Assembly (NCBI RefSeq): GCF_900112065.1
Contig: NZ_FOKE01000013.1
Location: 1-64,000, forward strand
Direction: 5' to 3'
DNA from: Cohnella sp. OV330
GTDB taxonomy: Bacteria; Bacillota; Bacilli; Paenibacillales; Paenibacillaceae
Length of the DNA stretch: 64,000 nt
Shown here: positions 51,540 through 59,069 of the stretch, piece after piece
How the letters are laid out: every line of letters starts with the position of its first letter
Numbering within the stretch: the stretch's first letter is position 1
Translations under genes and position numbers: made by a program
The notes under the pieces: generated by a model
The model's input: only the letters and a program-made list of their open reading frames with translations
Told to the model about the DNA's origin: nothing
The model's database searches: none

Positions 51540-53270
51540 TTACGCCTCCTTCGCAAAGGTCAAGGTGATCTTGACGCCGGCTTCCTCGTTATTGTCGATT
51601 TGCATCGCAAAGCCTTTGCCGTGAAAAAAATGAAGCCGCGTATACACGTTTCGCAGGCCGATGCTCTCTGTGGCCGAATCCTCGTTCAGGGACAGATGCC
51701 GGCGGATCTCGGCCAGTCGTTCCTTGGAGATCGAGGTCCCGTTGTCCACCATCTCCAGCACGTACGCGTCCGCGCGTTCCGTGCCGTTCAGGACGAGCAG
51801 GTTGAACTCGCGGTCCGGATCGAAGCCATGGACGAAAAAGTTCTCCGCGAGCGGCTGCATCCAGAACTTCACGGTGGGCAGGGACAGCAGCGATTCGTCC
51901 ACGTTAAGCTGGTAAAAAAAACGGTCGGGGTATTTGAATTCCATGATCTTCAAATATTTTTGCAGCAAGGCGAGCTCGCTGCCCAGCGGAATGATGTTTT
52001 CGTTTTTGACGATCTCGCGGTACAGCGCGCCCAGCGTCGCGATCGCTTCTGCCGTATCGTCCGAACGGCCCGACAGCGCTGAGGAACGGATAATTTCCAG
52101 CGTATTGTACAAAAAATGCGGATTAATCTGGTTTTGAAGCGCCTTCATTTCTGTTTGCTGCTGTTTCAGCTTGAGCAGGTATTCCGTCTGAATATGCTTA
52201 TTGAGCTGCAGCGTCATATCGTCGAGCTCCGCAGCGATCATGCCGTACTCGTTTTTCCGGTAGCGCGCAGGGCTGACGGGCGTGAAGTTGGCGGATTTGA
52301 CCCTTTCGATCGAATGGATGATCCGCCGCAGGAAGCCCGCGGCTTCGCGCAGATTGTACGCGGCCAGCAGGAGGATGCTGCCCATGGCCGCCCACACCAC
52401 CAGGAATACGATGAGCAGGATGCCGGCCTTCTGCCGAAAGAGCGCGGACAAATCTACGATACTGACGAATTGATAGTTGAACGCCTTGGACGGATAGGTC
52501 ACGTAAAACGCGCGGCCCAGTTCGCCCAGGCGAATGAAGCCATGGCCGCTTGGGTTCGCCGCGGCCTTGCGGAACAAATCCGCGTCGGCGCGGTCCCCGC
52601 CGCCGGCGAGATACACGTCGCCGGCACTGCTGACGGCGGCGGATGCGACCCGCCGATTGTTCCGCACGTCCGCGAACAACGCGTCGCTGCTGACCAGAAA
52701 CCGGAATTCGCCGAGCTGGCGCGAGATTTGGTTCGGATCCAGCAGCTGCTTGCGAATGACGAATCCGCGTTGGATCGTCTCCCGGAATAGATCGTCCGTG
52801 TTCGGCACCTTGAACTTGAAGCTCGTGCCGCCGCTGCTGCCAAAGCGCACGACGTTGCCTTGTTCCCCGGTATGCAGGCTCACCTGCACGATGCGATTCT
52901 GTCCGCCGTTGCCGAGAAAAGCCTTCATATCCTCCGGAAACGAGACGAGCGTCTGGTCGTAGCGGCTGTTCTGGAGCCTGACCGTCAGATAGCCTTCCGC
53001 GCTGTTGCCCAAAAAATAGCGAACGTCGGCCACGAGGCCGCTGTTGGAGTAAACCCGCTGCAGGTAGGCGTCGATCCGCTCGGAATCGTTCTGAAGGGCG
53101 CTCTCCACCCTGGAAAAGGAGTCCGCGGACTGACTTTTCGCATTCTCGAGCCATTGCTCCAGCAACACGTAGGTGGCCAGCGCGCTTAAGCCCAGCCCCA
53201 TTAGAAACGCAAAAACCGCAAACGCAATGAACTTGCCGCGATAGATTTGGATTTGAAAAAAGGAAAACAT
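51540..53270 (-). CDS. YesM-type sensor histidine kinase, lpl-like locus
   Basis: The start is ATG 53270 (576 aa), after GGGAG; upstream codons are not supported. TM1 (FIAFAVFAFLMGLGLSALAT), extracellular sensor of about 240 residues, TM2 (ILLIVFLVVWAAMGSILLLA), HAMP-like linker, His_kinase with phospho-His in INPHFLYNTLEIIR, and ATPase domain (MQPLAENFFVHG, MVDNGTSI). The N-box reads ENFFVHG instead of ENAIKHG, as in some YesM proteins. Partner of the adjacent response regulator. Confidence 0.92.
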   Translation of the reverse strand: MFSFFQIQIYRGKFIAFAVFAFLMGLGLSALATYVLLEQWLENAKSQSADSFSRVESALQNDSERIDAYLQRVYSNSGLVADVRYFLGNSAEGYLTVRLQNSRYDQTLVSFPEDMKAFLGNGGQNRIVQVSLHTGEQGNVVRFGSSGGTSFKFKVPNTDDLFRETIQRGFVIRKQLLDPNQISRQLGEFRFLVSSDALFADVRNNRRVASAAVSSAGDVYLAGGGDRADADLFRKAAANPSGHGFIRLGELGRAFYVTYPSKAFNYQFVSIVDLSALFRQKAGILLIVFLVVWAAMGSILLLAAYNLREAAGFLRRIIHSIERVKSANFTPVSPARYRKNEYGMIAAELDDMTLQLNKHIQTEYLLKLKQQQTEMKALQNQINPHFLYNTLEIIRSSALSGRSDDTAEAIATLGALYREIVKNENIIPLGSELALLQKYLKIMEFKYPDRFFYQLNVDESLLSLPTVKFWMQPLAENFFVHGFDPDREFNLLVLNGTERADAYVLEMVDNGTSISKERLAEIRRHLSLNEDSATESIGLRNVYTRLHFFHGKGFAMQIDNNEEAGVKITLTFAKEA

Positions 53271-53369
53271 GCGGCGCTCCCTTGCTGTCGGACTTTTGAC
53301 GAAGTCATAGTCTAACCATATACCGTATGCTTCGGATAAATCAATCCTCGTGCCCGCTGGATGCAAGAC

Positions 53370-53412
53370 CGGAAAACCCGAACGTCCTGAGAGGCGCGTT
53401 CGGGCTCTTTTT
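53370..53412. terminator. Terminator between the binding-protein and kinase genes
   Basis: CCCGAACG pairs with CGTTCGGG; four T follow on the minus strand and CTCTTTTT on the plus strand. Confidence 0.75.
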
Positions 53413-53426
53413 ATCCGTTTTTAGAC

Positions 53427-54953
53427 TTAGGCCTTGAAGTAGGCGTCGATTTGCGCCTGCGCGGACTGAATGATCTTATCCATGCCGGCCTTCCGCAGCT
53501 CTTCCGCGATTTTCGGCACTTGCTTCTCCGGATCGGAAGCGCCGGTCACCAGCTCATAGCTGTATTTGCTCCAGACCGATTTCACGTTGGCGACTTCCGT
53601 GGCCAGATCGGTGAGGTCAAGCGCAAATCCGAGGATCGTGGAGGAGGTCGCGGCTTCGTTCAGCTTGCGCACCTGATCCCACTGATCTTCCGGCGCGCCC
53701 TTGGTGACGGCCAAGTTGAAGAACGTGCCTTGCGTATACGCAGCCAGCGGCCAAGTATCGGTTTTCCGCTCGACGACCTTGTCGCTGACATAATCGAAGT
53801 CGACGCCCTCTTCGCCGAATGCCAGCATGTTGCGCAGCTTGGAGTCGGTGTTGACCAGTTGCAAATACTTCAGCGCCTCTTCCTTGTACTTCGAGTTGGC
53901 GGAGATCGCGTTCATCGAGCCCTGGATCGTGCTGGTCGTATAGATCGGGCCCGCTATTTGCACCATGTCGTATTTCTCGATGCCCGCGTTGATCTGCCAG
54001 TTCACTTCGGCGCCGGGGAATGCCTGCGCGCTGAAGAACGGACGGTACGGATCCGCTTCGATCTTGGTCGGCGCGTCCGGATTGATGATGCCGTCCTGGT
54101 ACCATTGGTGCATCAGCTTCAGGTTGGCCATCGTATCCGGCTGCTCCAGCACGGAGACGACCTTGCGCGAGGCGTCGTCGGTCTTGACGCCGATCGGCGC
54201 GAAGCCGAGCGTCATATCGTCGTAGGCGTTAAAGAAGCCGTTGAATCCCTCGCCTTGCGTCAAGGACAGCGGGTAGTAGCTCTTGCCTTCGCCGGCTTTG
54301 ATATCTCGGAACGGTTTATCCAGATCCTGCATCGTCTTGATGCCGGCGAGATCGATGTTGTACTTTTTCACGAGCGCATCGTCGAATACCCAGTACTGGG
54401 TCGCGGACGAATCCTTGTAAGTCGGCACCGCATAGATTTTGCCGCCGATCTTGGTCCCGTCCCACACCATCTTCGGCACCAGGCTGTTCAATTCCGGGGT
54501 CGCGCTCTGCACGAGGTCGGTAATGTCGGCGAACGCGCCCATGTTGACCTGCTGGCTGTACTTGCCGTTATTCGTGAACATGATGTCGAAAGGTTCCCCG
54601 GAGTTGACGATCGTGTTGATCTTGGTATCCCATTCGCCCCATCCGGCGACGCGGAGATCGATTTTGACGCCGATCTTCTCGGCCGTGTATTCGTTGATCT
54701 TCTCGATGGCCTTGTCGTAGTTGGCCGGTATTTGCCCGCCGATCGTCCACCATACGAGCGTGGGGATATCGCCGGACTTCGTGGCGGGCGCGCTCGATGC
54801 CGCGGATGCCGTGGATGACGCGGAAGCTGCCGGCGAGCTGGCTGCCGCGCCGTTCGCCCCATTGTTGTTGTCCGATTTGGAGCACCCGGCCAGGCCGGTC
54901 ATCGCCAACGCGGCTGCGCCGATTAAGAGCGGGGATTTCATGAATGATTTCAT
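53427..54953 (-). CDS. Oligosaccharide-binding lipoprotein (LplA/YtcQ-like)
   Basis: The 508 residues include signal peptide and lipobox LAGCSKS, followed by an Ala/Ser-rich spacer. The core is LVWWTIGGQIPANYDKAIEK, INTIVNSGEPFDIMFT, YAVPTYKDSSATQYW and FGEEGVDFDYVSDKV, with a DUF3502-like C-terminus. It delivers a plant- or wall-derived oligosaccharide to the LplB/LplC-type permeases encoded immediately upstream. Start ATG 54953, seven nt after GGGAGG. The ligand cannot be read from sequence. Confidence 0.92.
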   Translation of the reverse strand: MKSFMKSPLLIGAAALAMTGLAGCSKSDNNNGANGAAASSPAASASSTASAASSAPATKSGDIPTLVWWTIGGQIPANYDKAIEKINEYTAEKIGVKIDLRVAGWGEWDTKINTIVNSGEPFDIMFTNNGKYSQQVNMGAFADITDLVQSATPELNSLVPKMVWDGTKIGGKIYAVPTYKDSSATQYWVFDDALVKKYNIDLAGIKTMQDLDKPFRDIKAGEGKSYYPLSLTQGEGFNGFFNAYDDMTLGFAPIGVKTDDASRKVVSVLEQPDTMANLKLMHQWYQDGIINPDAPTKIEADPYRPFFSAQAFPGAEVNWQINAGIEKYDMVQIAGPIYTTSTIQGSMNAISANSKYKEEALKYLQLVNTDSKLRNMLAFGEEGVDFDYVSDKVVERKTDTWPLAAYTQGTFFNLAVTKGAPEDQWDQVRKLNEAATSSTILGFALDLTDLATEVANVKSVWSKYSYELVTGASDPEKQVPKIAEELRKAGMDKIIQSAQAQIDAYFKA

Positions 54954-55034
54954 CTTATTTCCTCCCTCATGTCATTTAAGCGTGTACCTGTATGGCTGAT
55001 ATGATAAACCCGAGACGTCCGGGCTTATTTCGGC

Positions 55035-55964
55035 TTATCCCTTAACGGCGCCTACCGTTAGGCCGGATATGAAGTACTTCTGAAAGAACGGATAGGCCAG
55101 CGCGACCGGCAGGACGATGATGATCGCGACCGCCATGCGCGCCGATTCCTTGGGCATCGTGGCGACGAGCTGCGCATAGCTGACGCCCATCGTCGAAGCG
55201 TTCCTCGCCAGCGCGTCGACGTTGCTCATCAGGCTGTTCAGCAGCGCCTGCAGCGAATACAGGTTCTGGTCGTCGATATAGAGCAGCGACTGGAACCAGT
55301 CGTTCCAGTACGAGAAGCAGAGGAAGAGTCCGATCGTCGCCAGGACGGGCAGCGAGATCGGCAGCACGATCGTGAAGTAGATGCGGAACTGTCCGGCGCC
55401 GTCGATCTCGGCCGATTCGATCAAGCCGTCCGGAATCGTCGATTTGAAAAAGGTTCTGCAAATGATGACGTTAAAGGACGACACCGCGAGCGGCAGAATG
55501 AGCGCCCAGATCGTGTTCTTAAGCCCCAACAGCGACGAATTGATGTAGTAGCTGGACACCAGGCCGCCGTTAAAAATCATCGGGATAAACACGATCCACG
55601 TCAGCAGTCCGTTCAGCTTGTAGTTCGGACGCGACAGCACGTAGCCCATCGACGTGGTGAGCAGTACGCCGATCAGCGTGCCCGCTGCCGTGACGAGCAC
55701 GGAGACGCCGAGCGCCCGCGTCATCATCGAGCCCTGCTTCACGATATAATTGTAGGCATCCCCGGACAGGACGGTCGGCAGGATGCGGTAACCGCTCTCG
55801 CGAATGGAAGACTCGTCGGACAGCGAGATGGACAGCACCACCACGACGGGAATGAGGCACAGCAGCGCCAACAGAATAAAGATCAGGTGAAAGACGAGGT
55901 TCGTTCCTCTGCCGATTCGATTGAATTTTTCCAGACCGGAATCGTAGCTCGTTTGCGTGGACAT
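55035..55964 (-). CDS. ABC transporter permease (LplC/YtcP-like)
   Basis: The 309 residues have six membrane helices, with the EAA loop DGLIESAEIDGAGQFRIYF followed by TIVLPISLPV. The terminal KYFISGLTVGAVKG is typical. It is 16 nt after the LplB-like gene and pairs with it. YtcP/LplC permeases belong to oligosaccharide importers fed by a shared ATPase. Confidence 0.93.
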   Translation of the reverse strand: MSTQTSYDSGLEKFNRIGRGTNLVFHLIFILLALLCLIPVVVVLSISLSDESSIRESGYRILPTVLSGDAYNYIVKQGSMMTRALGVSVLVTAAGTLIGVLLTTSMGYVLSRPNYKLNGLLTWIVFIPMIFNGGLVSSYYINSSLLGLKNTIWALILPLAVSSFNVIICRTFFKSTIPDGLIESAEIDGAGQFRIYFTIVLPISLPVLATIGLFLCFSYWNDWFQSLLYIDDQNLYSLQALLNSLMSNVDALARNASTMGVSYAQLVATMPKESARMAVAIIIVLPVALAYPFFQKYFISGLTVGAVKG

Positions 55965-55980
55965 GTGGATGCCCTCCTCT

Positions 55981-56925
55981 CTAGATCATCGCGCTATCGG
56001 GATCGACTCTGCGAACGACCCAGTTCGCGGTCAGTATCATCGCGCAGCCCAGCACCGACTGCAGGAAGGAAGAGGCGGAAGCCATGCCGACCGTCGCGGT
56101 CTTGAGTTGCTTGAACACGAGCACGTCTACCGTCGTCGTCACGTTATACAGAGAGTTGGAATCTCGCGGCACCTGGAAAAACAGGCCGAAGTCCGTGGAA
56201 AAAATGTGGCCGACCGCCAGGATGAACATCAGCACGATAACGAACTTCATCAAGGGAATCGTAATATAACGGGTCTGCTGCCACTTGGTCGCGCCGTCGA
56301 TGACGGCCGCTTCGTAATAGGTCGAATCCATGCTCGTGATCGTCGCCAGGTAGATGACCATGCCGTACCCAAGGCCTTTCCACATATTCATGAAAACGAG
56401 AAAATAGGGCCAGTAGGACGCTTCCATGTACCAGTTCTTGGGACTTCGGCTGAAGTCGGACAAAAATTGGTTGAAGATGCCCTTGTCATAGCTCAGGAAA
56501 GCCCAGACCACGGCGGATACGACGACCCAGGAGAGGAAGTAAGGCAGGAACATCATCGTCTGATAAACCTTGGCCGCCTTGCGGCTGTGCAGCTGTCCGA
56601 CCATCAGCGCGAGCGTGACGGGGACCGCGATGCCCAGAATAATAAAGATGATGTTGTAACCGATCGTGTTGCGAATGACGATCCAGGCGTCGTTCGATTT
56701 GAAAAGAAATTCGAAGTTCTTGAAGCCGACCCACGCGCTGTTAAAGACATTGTGGACAAAATTACCGTGGATCCTGAAGTCCTTGAAGGCGATAATGACG
56801 CCGAACATCGGCAAAAAACAGAACAGAACGTACCAGATGGCGGTCGGGAGCGCGAGCAGCGTCAGCTCGGTATCGTGCTTGCGCCAGCGCGTTCGCTTTC
56901 CCTTGCGGTCGACCCTTGCGTCCAT
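55981..56925 (-). CDS. ABC transporter permease (LplB/YteP-like)
   Basis: I start at ATG 56925 (314 aa), nine nt after GAAGGGA; ATGs at 56931 and 56934 sit too close to it. Six membrane helices, with TALPTAIWYVLFCFLPMFGV-like opening and the EAA loop DSTYYEAAVIDGATKWQQTR then YITIPLMK. First gene of the lplB-lplC-lplA-like set. A cre-like element lies 73-85 nt upstream, so glucose repression through CcpA is likely. Confidence 0.92.
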   Translation of the reverse strand: MDARVDRKGKRTRWRKHDTELTLLALPTAIWYVLFCFLPMFGVIIAFKDFRIHGNFVHNVFNSAWVGFKNFEFLFKSNDAWIVIRNTIGYNIIFIILGIAVPVTLALMVGQLHSRKAAKVYQTMMFLPYFLSWVVVSAVVWAFLSYDKGIFNQFLSDFSRSPKNWYMEASYWPYFLVFMNMWKGLGYGMVIYLATITSMDSTYYEAAVIDGATKWQQTRYITIPLMKFVIVLMFILAVGHIFSTDFGLFFQVPRDSNSLYNVTTTVDVLVFKQLKTATVGMASASSFLQSVLGCAMILTANWVVRRVDPDSAMI

Positions 56926-56997
56926 GAACATCATTCCCTTCCTGTTGTAAAGGCGGAGGAGCAGGTTCTGATGGCTTGCCTTGTAACGGTTCGATTC

Positions 56998-57010
56998 TAA
57001 AGCGCTTTCA
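56998..57010. promoter_or_regulatory. cre-like site (CcpA operator)
   Basis: Minus strand TGAAAGCGCTTTA, centred on the AAAGCGCTTT dyad, agreeing with the catabolite-responsive element consensus at 12 of 14 positions. It lies upstream of the LplB-like start. A possible promoter (TTGACT at 57081-57076, weak -10 GTCTAG at 57058-57053) would place it about 36-48 nt downstream of the start of transcription. Confidence 0.7.
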
Positions 57011-57195
57011 TTTCCTGATAGTTGTAATTCTAAAAAAATCGCTGGACGCTTCCTAGACCAAAAACAACAGACCATAGTCAAAAAACGTTAGGTTCGTACT
57101 GCTTATTTTGCGAAAAACGCTCCCCTCGCCTATAAACCTTAAAAAAACGCCTGACGATATGAAGATTGGTTATAGTGAACGACGATCGGTCAATG

Positions 57196-57201
57196 TATAA
57201 T
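57196..57201 (+). promoter_or_regulatory. Extended -10 of the efflux operon
   Basis: TGTATAAT, 21 nt upstream of ATG 57222; no good -35. If transcription starts near 57208 the leader to that ATG would be only about 14 nt. Confidence 0.45.
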
Positions 57202-57221
57202 ATTGCCATCATCAACATTAG

Positions 57222-58001
57222 ATGGCGCCGATACCGACACTTGTCGAATCGAATCCCATCCTAGATTCGTCCGGCGCGACGGCTTTTGCGAAAGGTGTGG
57301 AGCGTTCCTTGCAGCCAACAGAAGCAAGCATTGTAAGCGTTTCCGGTCTAAAACGCGCCTTCAACAGCGGTCAGGGGACCGTCGAGGTATTGAAGGGAAT
57401 CGATCTCGCGGTCCCGGCCGGCAAGCTTGTCGTGCTCAAAGGCCGTTCGGGCTCGGGCAAGACGACGCTGATCAACCTGCTGGGCGCGCTCGACCGGCCG
57501 ACCGAGGGCAAGATCGAATTCGCCGGCCGGGATGTCACGGGGATGAGCGACGGCGAGCGGGACGCGCTGCGGCGCCAAGAGATCGGACTCATTTTCCAAT
57601 CGTTCGCGTTGTTCCCGCTCATGTCCGCCTACGAGAACGTAGAGTTCGTGCTCCGGATTAGCGCGAGCGCCAAGGAGAACCGGAAGGAAGCGGCGATCCA
57701 GGCGCTCGAACAGGTAGGCTTGAAGCCGAGAATGCATCACCGGCCCTTCGAGCTCTCCGGCGGGGAGCAGCAGCGTACGGCGATCGCGAGGGCGATCGCG
57801 CACAAGCCGCGATTGCTGCTGGCGGACGAGCCGACGGCCGAGCTGGATTCGAAGACCGGCCTCCATATCATCAAGCTGTTCAGGGATCTCGTCGAGCAGC
57901 ACGGCCTGTCGATCGTGATGACGACGCACGACCCGGCCATCATGGAGATCGTCGACCACATTTACGAACTGGAGGATGGTCAAATTGTCTCACAGGTATA
58001 G
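57222..58001 (+). CDS. ABC transporter ATP-binding protein (MacB/LolD-type), efflux operon
   Basis: Walker A is KGRSGSGKTTLINLLGALD, the Q-loop is in GLIFQSFALFPLM, the signature LSGGEQQR, Walker B LLLADEPTAELD, and the switch MTTHD. Length is 259 aa from ATG 57222, which lacks a binding site. A TTG at 57309, six nt after GGAG, would give 230 aa beginning just before the domain and may be the true start. It should drive the FtsX-like permease two genes downstream. It is the first gene of a four-gene operon with a second, different ATPase at the end. Confidence 0.92.
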   Translation: MAPIPTLVESNPILDSSGATAFAKGVERSLQPTEASIVSVSGLKRAFNSGQGTVEVLKGIDLAVPAGKLVVLKGRSGSGKTTLINLLGALDRPTEGKIEFAGRDVTGMSDGERDALRRQEIGLIFQSFALFPLMSAYENVEFVLRISASAKENRKEAAIQALEQVGLKPRMHHRPFELSGGEQQRTAIARAIAHKPRLLLADEPTAELDSKTGLHIIKLFRDLVEQHGLSIVMTTHDPAIMEIVDHIYELEDGQIVSQV

Positions 58002-59043
58002 ACGAATGGCCGCAGCGGGCATGGCCTTGGTGCTCGGCGGCGCGCTGGCGGGCTGCTCGCTGCTCCCCCGCGAAGAGGAGGCGCTCGCCCCGCCGCTGGT
58101 CAAGCCGGCCGCCGAGAACTACCAAACGGTCAAAGCGGTCAAGGGACCGATCGAAAACGCGCTTCAACTGGGCGGAACGTTCGAATCCCTCATCTCCGAC
58201 GTCGCCCAATTTACCGGTACGGGCGGACGCATCTCCAAAATCGACGTCACGTCCGGGCAAATGGTCAAAAAGGGCGACCTGCTCGCCGAGCTCGTGCTGG
58301 ACGACCTCGATCTGCGCGTGAAGGAGCAGGAAATCGCGCTCTTGCGGGCAAAAGCGGAACTGAAGTCCGCCGACAAGCAATACGGGGACAAAAAGGACGA
58401 GGACGGCCAGTCCGCGCTTCGCGTGGCGACGCTGCAGCGGGATATCGAGCAGATGAAGTACGACCGCCTGCGCGAGCAATACGAGAACAAGCTTCTTTAT
58501 TCGAAGATCGACGGCCAGGTCGTCTTCGTGGAGGATCTGCAGCCCGGCGATTACGTAGACGCCTACCAGACCATCGTGAGGGTCGCGAATTTGACGAAAA
58601 TGCAGCTCGTGACGACGGGCGCCACCGCCGAGCAAGCCGGCAAAGCCGAGATCGGCCTCAAAGCCGAAGTCACTTATAACGGCGCGGACAACAAAGAGAT
58701 CAAGTTCGAAGCGAAGGTGTCGCAAACGCCCGGGAACGCGCCGCAGACGCAGAACAAGCAGCTGGCCGAGAAATACGCGACGACCTTGTATTTCAGCGTC
58801 CCCCAACTGCCCGAAGGCGTCGAGCTCGGTCAAAGCGTCAACATCCGAATCATCCTTCAGCACAAAGACGGCGTCGTCAAGATTCCCCGCAGCGGGCTTC
58901 GCGCCAGCATGGGCCGGAACTACGTGCGCGTGCTGCAAGACGGCAAGCTTCGGGAGGTCGACGTCGAACCCGGCATCTCCGCTCCGACGGAAGTCGAGAT
59001 CGTCACCGGTCTGTCCGAAGGCGACAGCGTCGTATTGCAGTAG
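57976..59043 (+). CDS. Membrane fusion (periplasmic adaptor-like) lipoprotein
   Basis: The 355 residues include lipobox GALAGCSLL, a barrel-sandwich/lipoyl part (GGRISKIDVTSGQMVKKGDLL split by a hairpin), a coiled coil (about 105-165, QEIALLRAKAELKSADKQYG), the second lipoyl half (SKIDGQVVFVEDLQPGDYV) and a beta-barrel C-terminus (IPRSGLRASMGRNYVRVL). It resembles HlyD/MacA/YknX adaptors. It overlaps the ATPase by 26 nt; TTG 57985 has better spacing (nine nt after GGAGG) than ATG 57976. In Gram-positives such adaptors assist MacB-like export. Confidence 0.92.
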   Translation: MVKLSHRYRRMAAAGMALVLGGALAGCSLLPREEEALAPPLVKPAAENYQTVKAVKGPIENALQLGGTFESLISDVAQFTGTGGRISKIDVTSGQMVKKGDLLAELVLDDLDLRVKEQEIALLRAKAELKSADKQYGDKKDEDGQSALRVATLQRDIEQMKYDRLREQYENKLLYSKIDGQVVFVEDLQPGDYVDAYQTIVRVANLTKMQLVTTGATAEQAGKAEIGLKAEVTYNGADNKEIKFEAKVSQTPGNAPQTQNKQLAEKYATTLYFSVPQLPEGVELGQSVNIRIILQHKDGVVKIPRSGLRASMGRNYVRVLQDGKLREVDVEPGISAPTEVEIVTGLSEGDSVVLQ

Positions 59044-59069
59044 AAATCGGGCACCGGGAGGATCGCACC

